Of a stretch of DNA of 64,000 nucleotides, positions 29,401-39,620 are shown piece after piece. The first letter of the stretch is position 1. Every line of letters begins with the position of its first letter. The DNA lies in the NCBI GenBank assembly GCA_019055375.1, contig JAHQIW010004519.1, forward strand, positions 35,634-99,633, read 5' to 3'. The notes beneath the pieces are model-generated. The model worked only from the letters and a program-made list of their open reading frames with translations, ran no database searches and was not told the origin of the DNA. This DNA is from Parelaphostrongylus tenuis. Lineage: Eukaryota; Nematoda; Chromadorea; Rhabditida; Metastrongylidae. A program made the translations under genes and the position numbers.

Positions 29401-31813
29401 GGTCCACCGAAACGTCGGCTGTTGAAATATATTGCATTTTAGCAACCCTTTTGGTTCATCTTGAGAAAAAACCGGTTTGTTGAACTATGTCGAGATTAAT
29501 AGGTAATCTGCCTTGGAATAGTACTCGATGTATAAGTTTTTGTTTTTTACCGTTGGTTATCACTTTTTTCGTTGACAAAGAGCTGTCATACACATATTGT
29601 AAGAGCCTTTGTCTCTTTGCTGACTGGAAGAAGCTGAATAATTTTTAGATCGTCCAGACCTTGTCAACCCGTATAGGAATCGAATGCTCAGCACTTTTTC
29701 CTCAGGAAACATGTAAACTGTGGGAAAGACTATTGGTTAGACTGCAAATCCTTCCTATTTCACGGACATGAAGACGCACGTATCAAGCCAATGAAAAACT
29801 TTGGCAGATTCAATGACAACCTTCTACACGCGGTTAATCTCTCTCATTTTCTTTCAAATTTGACACTTTGGTTACGATAGCCTCATGGCGCTAGTGCCGC
29901 CCACCGTCGTAGTAATCACTCTGTAGTGTCGAGTGGTTAGTGGCGCCTGTCATCGGAAAGAGGCATTTTGGTTGCACTCCTATTGCGACACCTCACATCA
30001 GAATTCTTGGTGTCGATTAGCATTGAAGATTCTTCAATAACGTAATTATTGTATCCTTTCATCATTATTGAGCCAACATGTCATCTGGTCTGGTAAGGGC
30101 TCTTAAACAGCCCGAGACACGTGTTTCGTCCTTACAGACTCAACAGCCGGGCAGAACCCGTCGTCTGTCGATCTATTCATAGCCAGTTCTCTCGGGAGCG
30201 TCACACTCCTTATATATAGTTATCGACGACGTTCGCTTTACACTCTATGTCAGGTGAAACATTCACCTAACACCGAGTGTTGTGCACTCGATTGCTAGCT
30301 GGCTGTCATAATTATACGTTTATCTCGAGTGCTTTGTTTCTCGAGTGAGATCGAATGCACAACACTCGGTGTTAGGTGAATGTTTCACCTGACATAGAGT
30401 GTAAAGCGAACGTCGTCGATAACTATATATAAGGAGTGTGACGCTCCCGAGAGAACTGGCTATGAAAAGATCGACAGACGACGGGTTCTACCCGGCTGAT
30501 GAGTCTGTAAGGAAGAAACACGTGTCTCGGGCTGTACAAGAGCCCTTACCAGACCACATGACATGTTGGCTCAAATAATGATGAAAGGATATATTGAAAT
30601 TTGAGCGTGGTCTAAACAAAGCAGTCGAGATAAAGGTGTAATTATTGTAGCAAAGAAACGCACAGTTGTTCAAGCACTAGTCTCTGGTACGAAATGCAGA
30701 TTCATGAATTGGAAGCATATCCACCTTTCACTCGTATTTTATCGCTGATACAATGAAAATCAAATTCGAAAACATATTTTTTACAGTATACGGTGGTAGT
30801 GTACTGCAGTGTATTACGTATCACTTTAATTTCTCACGCAGCACACGATACAATCACTCAGCAATCACTTGTGTTACGATATTGCGATATGGAGTGACAT
30901 AGTGTGTTAGTGATATGTACACATTGAAGTGAAAACAAGAAAATAGCCGCAGTAAAGTGTCCTGCAAGGGCACTGAACAAGCAGTCATCCGCCCATAGTC
31001 GGCGTAACTAACCACCCGGCACAACGGACTACTCGTCGGACTCTATTAACGTCATGCGACTATGGTTCACAGTTAAGGTTATCATCACTGTCGAAACATG
31101 GCCAGGATTTAATAAACCATTCTCATATTTCTACGAACCACGTCACCGCACTGAGAGGCACTTATTTTACTGTCGGAATCTTTTGGAAATTAATGCTTGC
31201 TGATTTCATGCACGTAGATTTGTGTTGAGATGCCTAGATAATTGAAACGTAGACTGATGTAGATATAGATTAAGAGTTGGCAAAACATGTGCGAAATATT
31301 TGCACCCCAGCATCACGCCTAATAATCAAAGAATCTTACGTTTTTTTTACATTTTCACTAAGATTTCTAGTGCTTCAACAAATAAAGTGGCAACTAATCT
31401 AGCGTGTGCTGAATAATGTTCAATTTCTTCTGAACATCTTTGGACTCGTGGCAAACTGTCGCTTTCATCACAGCAGCAAGCTGATTTGATTGAGTAAGCT
31501 GATGTGTTTGTTTTTTTTTTCATGCCATCACAAAGTATCAGACAACATTGACAAGGATGTATCGTTAAAATTCGTCTTGTTCGTCATATTCTTCAGATCA
31601 CTTTCGGATAGAAGAAATGTGGGTGGGATGAAATTGACACTGTATTTCAACGCTTTAGAAAATAATGGTGTTCAACTATCACAGAATCACCTTATACCCC
31701 TCTGTAATAGCACTGAAGTGTGGGATCATCCATTAAACGATCCTATGCTTATCACTCATAAAGACAGAGTTTTTCTAAATTCTGTTATTCAATGCGAAAT
31801 CGAACGTTTGTGA
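25302..31813 (+). CDS. Unidentified protein-coding gene, three phase-coherent exons (5' end missing)
   Basis: Exons 25302-25503, 29109-29208 and 31597-31813 join without a frame break. Exon 1 needs one base from an unseen upstream exon and ends in phase 1 (CCGTAG|GTGTC). Exon 2 starts after TTATACAG and ends in phase 2 (TCAAG|GTAAT). Exon 3 starts after ATTCTTCAG and ends at TGA 31811-31813. The joined product, about 172 aa, contains IPRYERAHFVTRFVAHNQV, RSWAISDLKSTFDRLSNG, LADFAFLETAKITLSVSWSA, KHIQDLIRKSRSLSD, GGMKLTLYFNALENNG and DPMLITHKDRVFLNSVIQ. It is soluble-looking, with no transmembrane segment; a CNST could be a glycosylation site if secreted. I do not recognise the family. The phase agreement across three independent exons is the main support. 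Confidence 0.5.
25565..25680. repeat. (TA)n / TATATG microsatellite
   Basis: About 115 bases of TA with interspersed TATG. The 'YIYIYI' open frames across it are artefacts of the repeat. Confidence 0.95.
25690..25930 (-). repeat. Family D repeat with a tRNA-like end
   Basis: On the minus strand it starts GGGGCGTCGTGGCTAAGTGG, a good A-box-like TGGCTAAGTGG, then GTTGCAAAGTTCGCCGCGAC. It continues through ATGGAACGCCACAGCCATG, CTATCCTCGAGATTGCAAGG, GATCAGTATTCTACGTC and AATACTAGAAGTATTGG. (TA)n flanks it on both sides. No clear B box follows, so it may be a tRNA-Ser/Leu-type head that has decayed. Confidence 0.7.
25940..25962. repeat. Short (TA)n between the D and B elements
   Basis: CCTATATATATATATATAGG is itself a perfect palindrome. 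Confidence 0.9.
25963..26335. repeat. Inverted pair of family B SINE bodies (tail ends outward)
   Basis: The minus-strand body runs from GGATAAAGCTTTGGAGGTTG near 25968 to about 26115. The plus-strand body continues from CATCCATCCCTCCGGGATCG near 26118 to GCGGAGAGCTTTATC near 26323. Both tRNA-like heads are missing. The join falls inside the body in both copies, which suggests a foldback rearrangement rather than two full insertions. Confidence 0.65.
26352..26448. repeat. (TA)n microsatellite
   Basis: About 95 bases of TA-rich repeat with ATATGAATAT and ATACATAT interruptions, ending in ATGATACATATACACATG. Confidence 0.95.
26450..28440. other. No recognised gene
   Basis: AT-rich intron-like DNA within the span of the unidentified gene. 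The only repeat trace is AGTAGAGTGATGTGCAAAAC at about 26938-26957, the outer end of a family A element with the tRNA-like part missing. Confidence 0.5.
28470..28940 (-). pseudogene. mariner-type transposase remnant (DNA-binding region)
   Basis: On the minus strand, LLLYEYELERDEHSAFET (first helix-turn-helix region) is followed, after frame breaks, by LRSGRPRELDQEAVIEALY and the second helix-turn-helix DPSLIIKELADNFHCDHAII and SRILKATHGKWKIGRW. SGRPR and the ELADNF...ISRILK pattern are typical of mariner transposases. The catalytic domain is missing. At least one in-frame stop follows EALY. Confidence 0.75.
29109..29208 (+). CDS. Unidentified gene, middle exon
   Basis: Exactly 100 bases between TTATACAG and GTAATT. 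The frame reads (A)DSLADFAFLETAKITLSV and SWSAKHIQDLIRKS(R), and the phases fit both neighbours. Confidence 0.45.
29280..29450 (+). repeat. Possible Penelope-like terminal fragment
   Basis: GAGGTCCACCGAAACGTCGG near 29398 matches the GAAAC-GUC strand of hammerhead motifs found in Penelope-like termini. The partner strand (CTGATGA) is not intact; CCTAATCC stands at the expected place near 29373. The minus-strand open frame over it (29263-29445) has no function I can name. Confidence 0.3.
29887..30013 (+). repeat. Short interspersed repeat, family F
   Basis: GAGTGGTTAGTGGCGCCTGT, CATCGGAAAGAGGC, TTTTGGTTGCACTCC and GCGACACCTCACATCAGAAT with TTCTTGGTG recur in order at 46905-47025. GTTAGTGG and the GGTTNNANTCC block look like decayed tRNA boxes. 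Confidence 0.6.
30108..30154 (-). ncRNA. Hammerhead-ribozyme-like motif, left arm
   Basis: On the minus strand: stem I CCCGG, then CTGTTGAG, stem II GTC-TGTAAG-GAC, GAAAC, ACGTGTC, then stem I partner TCGGG. Stem II is intact here, but the core CUGAUGA reads CUGUUGA, which should abolish or cripple self-cleavage. Very short stem III and a GUC cleavage site fit the Penelope-associated hammerhead type. Confidence 0.7.
30488..30535 (+). ncRNA. Hammerhead-ribozyme-like motif, right arm
   Basis: Stem I ACCCGG (30490-30495) is followed by an intact core CTGATGAG (30496-30503), stem II GTC/GAA around the loop TGTAAG, GAAAC (30515-30519), ACGTGTC with the expected cleavage after C 30526, and stem I partner TCGGG (30527-30531; five pairs including one G-U). 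The core is canonical, but the last stem II base is A instead of C (position 30514), which weakens stem II. It is a recognisable ribozyme fold whose activity is unknown. Confidence 0.75.
30590..31544. other. No recognised gene
   Basis: After a short non-palindromic continuation of the repeat (ATATTGAAATTTGAGCGTGG to about 30615), this is intron-like sequence of the unidentified gene, with no repeat or RNA I can name. Confidence 0.5.
31597..31813 (+). CDS. Unidentified gene, terminal exon
   Basis: Acceptor ATTCTTCAG, frame SLSDRRNVGGMKLTLYFN to SVIQCEIERL, stop TGA. The frame also stays open upstream to an acceptor CACAAAG at 31545. A second open segment starts with ATG at 31812 (MSLLDERIPRCHGLLEKPF to RINSGNAFHHVS) and ends at a GTCAG donor at 31947, so the true 3' structure may be longer. 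Confidence 0.45.
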
Positions 31814-31949
31814 TGTCTTTGCTGGACGAGAGAATTCCTCGTTGTCATGGGTTATTGGAAAAGCCATTTATGCATCCTTATAGCTATGAGCTTCCATTAA
31901 GAGCATACTTGCGAATAAATTCTGGAAATGCTTTTCATCATGTCTCGGT

Positions 31950-33550
31950 CAGTTTTCAGAATAAGCCTTGATAATTGACTTAGGTGCTCCTCAAAATCTC
32001 CTAAATTTTCGCACTCTACACCTTAATTGAATATGCGACATACTTTGCAGACGCCAATTTCTGAACTAACCTTCTTCATTTTGAACCTTAGCTGTAAATA
32101 TAGTTAAAATATATTTTTCTTATAGCAGATAGTTTGAGTATTGTAATTGGTTGCTAAAATACATTAGGTTGAGATGTCTTGCCAACTTACTCGGTGAGCA
32201 AACGGACGTTTGAATTTCCTTCGCTCCGAAATCGAGCGCAACTTTTAAAGAAGATTAGCTTCAATCTCACGGAATACTTGTCGAGCATCGCTTACGAGTT
32301 GTTCTCTCTGTTGTGAAAAATCACTGCGATTTCATTCCTAAAATGATTTATTTTGAGAAATTGAGTCAATTTCACACTCACAATCACTTGTTCATCATAT
32401 TCTAAAACAATGTTATTTCACTGGCAAAGTGATGTATTGTAATTACGTTGACATGATTATTGCACCTCTTTTATAACCTACTTTGATCACACGCCAATAA
32501 AGTCGCACGAACAAGATATCTCATGTGGACACCGCATATCGCTCTCACCCTTGTAGCATACTGTTATTGAATACTTAGGAACCCTCAGATATAATTTTAG
32601 ATGCGCTCATTAAATAAAGCGTCAAAAATTTGTAGAGTCAATGAATTTATTTCGCGCGGTTTGAATCACTCTATACTCAACTTCCATATAACGGGTTAAA
32701 AGCGTTAAAATCCACAAAGCTTTGGTAACAAATGCACAAGTTCTCTAAGACTCACCAATTTTCTGGGAACACTTCTAACAGCACATCGTCTTATAAATAT
32801 AAATAGTTGTCACCTCCCACAAACTTTCTATGGCTCAGTTTTTGACTTTTTTTCCATCGATACGTGCCTGCAGTGTTGCTAGGGCTACTTAGAATCAGAT
32901 GTATCTCTGTTGATCCCTATGGTTGTCACAGATGTCACATTTTTGAATAACAGTTTACTTGACACACTGTTTCAGGCTTTCCGCAAAAGCTGAAAATAGT
33001 ATCCAAGATAATTTTATCTGCCTAATGGAATCCGCTCCATAGCAGAACCATTTTTCTCTGACTCAAGTTTCATAATTTTTTCGCAATTTTATCGCACAGC
33101 CATTGCGAAAGAATCGTTAACAGTGCTTCATTTGTTACGAAAATAAATCGCACACCAGACTCTTCAAGGACAATTTGCTGGATTCTGAATAATTTATGCG
33201 AAACTTAGCTTTCAGGTTTTACTATCAAAAGTTTATTTTACCCCTGTCCACTTTCTCAACCAATGATCGAATAGCTCTGTGTAAATCTACTTCTACTATG
33301 TGAGTGAACTGTTGCATTTACATTTTTTTCCGATCTATCCATGACAACAGGTCATCCGACCTCCTTTTCCCTCACATCATCTTTCGGACGAAACCACCAA
33401 GACTACATTATCATGGCCAAATAGAAGTCCAATTTTTAAAGGTCCTCATTGAAACAGCCTAAGCATACTTCTTTTCATTCTTACTTTGAATGTTGACATT
33501 GAGCAGCAATTAATATCTGAAAAGAACCGCAGAATCGAACCACGGAGCGT
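31950..33550. other. No recognised gene
   Basis: AT-rich, many stops on both strands, no tRNA-like boxes and no transposase motif. Confidence 0.5.
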
Positions 33551-33564
33551 TATGCGAGCTTTTA

Positions 33565-33640
33565 TATATATGGATATATATATATGGATATATATATATA
33601 TGGATATATATATATATATATATATATATATCCATATAGT
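33565..33640. repeat. (TA)n with ATGG interruptions
   Basis: TATATATGGATATATATA blocks end in ATATATATCCATATAG, so the tract can fold on itself. It borders a family D repeat. Confidence 0.95.
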
Positions 33641-33654
33641 CTTTGTTTCTTTTT

Positions 33655-33954
33655 GCGCTACCCGTCATCACATTTTATTGCGCGGATCGTGGAACTTTAG
33701 CACTCGATTCGTTTACTCTCATGCACCCTCCACAAAGTATACGAGCATTTCGCGTATTGCTTCGAGTGCTTATTGAAGATCTCATTTGCTTCATAAATGA
33801 CGTAGGATGATGGCCGCTCAAATCTCCTTGCAATCTCTAAGCAGCTCAAGCTAGGGCGTTCTATAAGGCGTTCGCCGATCGATTGCAAGAGAGTCGTGGA
33901 GGAGGAGGTCGAACCACCATCTGCTTCGTGATGGCCTGCTTCAGAGACCACTTA

Positions 33955-33955
<1 letters not shown>
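33655..33955 (-). repeat. Family D repeat between two (TA)n tracts
   Basis: Read on the plus strand: CACTCGATTCGTTTACTC, AAATGACGTAGGATGATGG, CTCCTTGCAATCTCTAAGC, GCTAGGGCGTTCTATAAGG and GCGTTCGCCGATCG. The tRNA-like end is decayed near 33950. Confidence 0.65.
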
Positions 33956-33956
<1 letters not shown>

Positions 33957-34018
<62 letters not shown>

Positions 34019-34020
34019 AT
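33957..34020. repeat. (TA)n microsatellite
   Basis: About 57 bases of pure TA, directly abutting the family D element. Confidence 0.95.
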
Positions 34021-34029
34021 AAATATATA

Positions 34030-35380
34030 TAAGGCATAGCAATTCGGAATAAAGTTTTCTCTAAAAATAAGATCGTTTAGAAGAGAAGCGGAAATAATTC
34101 GTAAACAAGTCTGAGGAGAGGATCGATTTGTGTCAATTTCCTGCACCGTGTTAAATTTCGTGCTCAAAAAAGGAAATGAAGTCTGTTGCGACCAGCTGCA
34201 CTTCGTCAGTGGATAGCGCTATAAAAAGCGTCTTTGTGATGTTAACGTGAAAATTAGCAGCAATTTATCCCCATTCATGTCTGCTACTGCGGGAGACTCC
34301 CAGACACTTTCTGCTCTTATGTCCTTGTACAGATCTGTCCCAGTAAACTAGGTAAAATGTTATCCATTTAATTGATCTGCGAAATATCAAAGTAACTGAC
34401 GAAAATAAGCTAAAAGTTTGGCTCAAGGTATTTGAAATAAAAAATTGTACGGCGTCATTTGATAAGCAGTGGTTGGACATTTACCCACTTTTTGATAGCA
34501 CTTATATGATAGCTTTCTTGAAAACTCAACGTCTTGTTTGTGGCTTGGACTTAATGCGATTATAAGTTGACTTATAAGGTGCACTTATATTAGCCTATAG
34601 TGAATGATTTACCTTTATCACTGCTAAAGATGACGAGTATTTCTGGTTGTGAACTGTGATCTGTGTAGTTGAGCTACAGGCATGGTAACTTAGGATAAAA
34701 GGCGCTCGATCTTTCCAACCAAACAACCAGCTAAAACAACATAAGCTACCTTTTTTTTCTCGAAGTGGGAGACCGCTTCTTTTCTCATGTTCTGTCACTG
34801 CGTTGACTTGACTACAGAGGACCACCCATGTGTCACTTTGATGTAGCTGCGATTGTTCGTCATTAATACCGAGTCACAGGTTTCTGAGACGAGGCTGCTA
34901 TCACACTATTTTTAGCAACTGTTGATATTGCGGCGGATTTCTTTTTCTTTAGAACCTGGAAGGGCCATGTTGATTGAAATATACTTCGCCAAATACTTCT
35001 ATGTCCTTAAAAAAATCCAAAACATGAACTTTTTGAGTAGAATTAGAGTAGGTCTTTTTGAAAAAACTTTTGAAAACATCGCTTTTACAAGATTTATCGA
35101 TTGAGACCAAATGCACAAAGTTCAGTTGTATGGCCAACGTGCTTTGCTCACGTTAAAATGTCAGTTTGAGGTATTGGGTGAAATCACACGTAATAGCATG
35201 AAGTCCTTCATGAGGCTTATGTCTGTGTTTTCGATGGTTATGGAATTTGCTCAAAAGTCTTCAAAGTTTTACAAACTGGATCTTAGGATTCAGTGCAAGG
35301 ATCATAGTTTTTACTTCAAACTTTTACTCATTATATTTTTGTGTCTAATAAGCGCTTAGCAATGTGTCTTTTTCATCTTT
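34030..35380. other. No recognised gene
   Basis: Two adjacent plus-strand frames (34922-35104 and 35111-35359) look mildly protein-like (RIRVGLFEKTFENIAF, VQLYGQRALLTLKCQFEV). They match no family I know and lack clear splice sites. Confidence 0.35.
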
Positions 35381-35399
35381 CAACTTATTGACTAGGTTT

Positions 35400-35765
35400 T
35401 AAACAAAAACAAAGTGGTCGCCTTATCAATTTACTCGTCCATGCACAATAAAAGGTTGCGAAATTGGCATCTGTAGCAGCGATGATAATTGTCTGGCACT
35501 TTAAAGCACCAGTCAGTTCGTAAATGAATGTATGACCCCTTCCCAATCCAAACGCAAAATCGCATGATTTGCCCTGACTCGAGAGGTGGTGATTGCATGC
35601 ACATGGCCATGTGGTGAGGCATACATTGGGAAAGCGGGAAAGCGACTCGGTGCCTGTATAGAACAGCATCTAGAGGGTAAAGTCAAGATTGAAGATAATA
35701 CTGTTTACTTTAAGATCAAAGATAATACTGTATACTATGTGGTCGATCTTTATATATGAAGAAGT
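35400..35765 (+). pseudogene. Penelope-like retroelement remnant (GIY-YIG endonuclease)
   Basis: With frameshifts the plus strand gives a cysteine-bearing leader (RPCTIKGCEIGIC near 35438) and then VVIACTWPCGEAYIGKAGKR and LGACIEQHLEGK (about 35585-35678). The CxxCG-AYIGK-GRxL-xRIxEHL pattern is the GIY-YIG endonuclease that lies C-terminal to reverse transcriptase in Penelope-like elements. No reverse transcriptase is visible upstream. Penelope elements often carry hammerheads in their termini, so this may be related to the palindrome 5 kb away. Confidence 0.65.
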
Positions 35766-35769
35766 TTCA

Positions 35770-38660
35770 CCTGCTGCGATTATGGAGATATTCGCCTGGT
35801 TACGCGACCAATTTGTTCACTTCAGATTTTGAAGAAGACGAAGTCTGTCAAAACATCAGCTTTTGTGAAAGAAATAAGTGTAATAGCAATCCTTATGTCT
35901 GCTCGTCTAGAAAACAATGAGTTGTTGATCCATGACAAGGTCAAGAAAAAGTCTCGCGTGGGTTTTACTATTTCCGTACTACTTTTCCTGTTGTCGTGGA
36001 CCAATGTCTTCCGGCTGAATTCACTAGTATGACGCAAAAATCGTATTTAAGTCTCTTTCCTTTACATTAGAAACTTATCAATGAAAAGACTGTAAAAGGT
36101 TACCATGAATTTGATGACATGTTAGAAGCTCTTATGTGATTGCCTTACTAATCCGTGCGAAATAATGCATCCAATACTTCACACCATTCTGTTGCTGCCT
36201 TTCTTTACCATGCTCATTGATTTTGCTCCACACGATTCTAGAATATTCAAGATACTGAAAAAGTTACTGGAAACTCCTGTTAACGTGTTTGCTCTTCATC
36301 TTCAAAAGAAGTCAAAATATTTTTATTTCATTGATTTATTGACTAGTTATGATGGCGTCCGATTTTTTCTTGTGAGCTTTGGCTCATGTGATAAATACAG
36401 TCGAATGTGGTTTTTAGCTAACTCTACATAGATCCTTATAGCAATCTCATTGAAAAAGGCGGCAAAGATGGATTCAGAATGACTTTTGTCATGAAAATGT
36501 AGCGTACAAAGCGTGAACTTTGCTGTGTCTTCTCAGCGGACCATTATCCTCTCAGATTATACTGCCATATGTTTCATGAAAATATTAACGGAAATGGCAA
36601 TTACTTTGTGATCCTGATTTGAATTACCATAACCAATGATATTGTTAACCATCAAGTGCGTGTGCGACGCTTAATCCAGTGTGGTGAAGCTGTATACAAA
36701 AGTTTTCAGCTTACCTTTAAATCCATTTATATCCCAACCAGGTTCCAATACGTGATTGCTTATAGTCTCGTTCAAACCCTCTATACGCCACTTGACGACG
36801 CGCCACATAGTCTAGTGGAGTATGGTTTTGAGATCCCTTGCATGATGTTCATTCGATGAGTATAGCACTCTGAAATGCATAACGTCACAGTGTCAAGCAA
36901 AAAGTAAGCAAGCGAGCCCTGCAGAAAAGTTTTTTCAAAAAAACTGGAGAATTCGGCTCATAGCAATGACTTCATTTTTAAAATACATCTCTTGTTCATT
37001 ACTCCTTAACACCTTGTTCTGTTTCAACGACTCAATAATGCCTGTTCATATGTGGAAAAAAGTATACAAGAGTCGAGACCTATGTCAAATTGGTATAAAA
37101 ATGGGAGATGACCTTCTGAGAAGAGTGAATTCCCCTACCTGTAAATCGCAACAGAGCAAATGACCTATTAGTGTTTTTCAAAAATTTGCCATATGGTCAT
37201 GATCCATCGCTTACTTGCTTACTCATGCATGTTATGCAGTTGTCGTGAGATTTAGTGATAAAATGTTTCTCTCGCTCGTAAACACGTAGCTTTGTCATTC
37301 AACTGATTGACTACTGAGCGGATTTCCCGAGAACTACACAGAATAAAGAGTGACTAGAAGTTTCAACGATTTGAGCATTATCTGAAACACTAAGTAGTGA
37401 TTGGCAACAGAATGTTGCCTTTGTCATCAAATCTTCGTAGATTGAAAGCAAGAGTTTACTTCTGAACAATAAACTCTCTCGAACTCTTTGTAAAAAAAAA
37501 TTATCTCTGAGTATTAAAATTCACCATAGTCGAGATATAGGTGGTTTTCTCATATTCAGTTACGTGTGATGTAATATAGTTTAAAATTGTTGCCCGTGAA
37601 TACAAAAATATAAGTTCTACTCAAAAATCATTAGACAGACAACGATGCATTATTAGAGCTCTTCCTTAATGAAACGCAGTTAAATCCCTGAGTCCCAAGC
37701 GGCAAGAGCATGTGCTATCGTTTCCAACGCCACGTTCCGCTCGCGGTTCAAAACTTTCTATCTCCTCGCGCTTCAATAGAAATACGGGAAGTTATTTGAC
37801 AAGCAAGGTACCGAAAAGCATTATGATGATCAGTGATAGAATTTCGCAGAAAAGGAATCTATAGGTTTTCCGTAGTACAAAGAAGCCATGTATCAAAAAA
37901 TCTCTTATGTTTCAACCAGAAAACAATACCTTTGCGGAGAGTAACAAATTTTCAACTATTATAATAATTTGTTCCTTTTTTTATTCTATGTTTTCGTAGT
38001 CGTTCAACAGCATGAGAAACGCCGATTATCATACTAAGCTTGAATTGTGAAATTACTTTTATGCTATGTTTACTTACAACGGTAAATATTTGGTTTTGCC
38101 TTAGGAGTGTGTTAATCCAACTGATTTTTAGCTGATTTTTGGTAATATATAGTGAAATTCTAATGGTAGGCAAACTTCTCCGCTATTGAAATATGATTAT
38201 TATTGGTGAAAATTACATAAGCGTATTGATAGAGAAAACTACCATTTTCCCAAAAAACCACGTTTCATCAATAAGTGCTTGAAGTGTTCACACTATTTGG
38301 TCTTTACTTGCGTTTCTTTGACGTTTTTCCGTAAAGAAGCTTTTTCACTACACTATTGGTAACTATTTGTTAGCTTGAGAAGTGAAAATTTTGGTGTTAG
38401 GCTCAATTTCTGAGAGGACCTTTGTGGTACATTCTATTAACAGAATGAAGTTCATGTATCGCTTTTGGAGCGCGTGGCCTCAACTTCAGTGATTTTTTTG
38501 GTACCAATGGGTAGAGCAAAGAGTTCCGGAAACTTTTTGAAAGTTTCATTTTTAACATCTTTGTGTCATTTTTTACTTAGAGTTTTGTACATATTCATCT
38601 ATTTCATTAATTTCACTTCTAAAATGCCTATTGAACAGCATGATTCACGTGTTTTGATCG
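35770..38660. other. No recognised gene
   Basis: AT-rich DNA with only short open frames (up to 88 codons), no transposase motif, no tRNA-like boxes and no strong repeats. Confidence 0.45.
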
Positions 38661-38664
38661 GCCA

Positions 38665-38940
38665 TTATTAGAGAAAACTTTTCACGATTCTTGAAGTCGT
38701 CGAGGAGATCAATAAGGGTGAAGTGTTGCTACGCAAACTCAACTGTAGGCACTTGGTTTTGGTGTTTAAAGGATATAATTTTGATCTCGAAGACATTCCT
38801 CGCTCTGGGCGGTCATCTGTTTTGAATGACAATGGCTCGTAAACCGCTTTGGATGCTGAGTCTTCATCGAGCACTCGTGATTTGAATGAAGAGCCTAGTG
38901 TTTGGCGGCGGATTGATGTTGGATGAGGTGCACCAGTCTG
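38665..38940 (+). pseudogene. mariner-type transposase remnant (N-terminal part)
   Basis: FTILEVVEEINKGEVLLRKL, then FKGYNFDLEDIPRSGRSSVL, a stop, and ALDAESSSSTRDLNEE. The FDLEDIPRSGR motif between the two helix-turn-helix units is a mariner hallmark. The segment is truncated and contains a TAA in frame. Confidence 0.7.
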
Positions 38941-39496
38941 ACTTTGTCCATAAGTAACCTCGCTAGTTTGCGCATGAGCTCAGTCTAAACGTTGCTCCAT
39001 CCGATTGTAGCCTCTTTCTATCAGTGCAACACCTTTCTGTCAAGAGTTTTTCTATTCTAAGAAGCAAGAATGGTACTTTGAACAGTTCCGGAATTATGCA
39101 GAACAGTGGCAGAAAGTCGTGAATAATGACGATATTCTATACACTGAAAAATAGTTGAAGAAATAATAGAACTGCTGTTTTTTGCTGCTAATTTGCGTTT
39201 GAAAACAAAACTATTAGAAACTTCAAGAAATTTCCGCTCATATAGAGTTATGTAGGAAAATTTCAATCCTGAGTAAACATTGCCGTAACGAAAAGTAAAC
39301 TATTACTGGAAAAACTTTTTCACACATTTTTGTTGGAAAGAACGCCTAGTTGCGCTGAAGATCGCTGCGTTTCCATACGAAACAGAATAGGTCTCGCCAT
39401 CACCAACTTGCACTATTGTTTTATTCAACTTTTTTTCCAAAATTACAAGTGGGTTATTTAAAAGTTCGACTTTCTATAAACCTCGGCATTATTAAT

Positions 39497-39620
39497 TGAT
39501 ATATAAAAATTGAGAAAAACTTATCTTGATTAGCTGACGCGAGACGACTAGTCTACTAACCTCGCGACCTCGCGTCAGCTAATCAAGATAAGTTTTTCTC
39601 GATTTTCATATATCAATCGG
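39497..39620. repeat. Small palindromic element (MITE-like)
   Basis: Arms of about 47 bases: TTGATATATAAAAATTGAG, AAAAACTTATCTTGATTAGC, TGACGCGAG on the left, and its inverse from CTCGCGTCAGCTAATC to ATATATCAAT on the right. About 27 bases lie between them, including a further GACTAGTC palindrome. It lies between two mariner remnants and may be a non-autonomous relative, but its termini were not matched to them. Confidence 0.8.

Larger units (their letters stand above)
30054..30589. repeat. 536-bp near-perfect palindrome of Penelope/retrozyme-like termini
   Basis: Two arms of about 240 bases (30054-30293 and 30349-30589) are inverted copies with only scattered mismatches, separated by a loop of about 55 bases that itself contains CTCGAG...CTCGAG. 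Each arm holds, from the centre outwards, ACAACACTCGGTGTTAGGTG, AACATTCACC or its partner, a TATATATAAGG box, a hammerhead-like motif, then GAGCCCTTACCAGACC and ATGTTGGCTCAAATAAT. Related fragments lie at 1140, 2065 and 17640. It has no coding capacity. Confidence 0.9.

Noticed and set aside
35111..35359. 82-codon protein-like frame
   Set aside because: Mildly protein-like, but no family, start context or splice sites support it.
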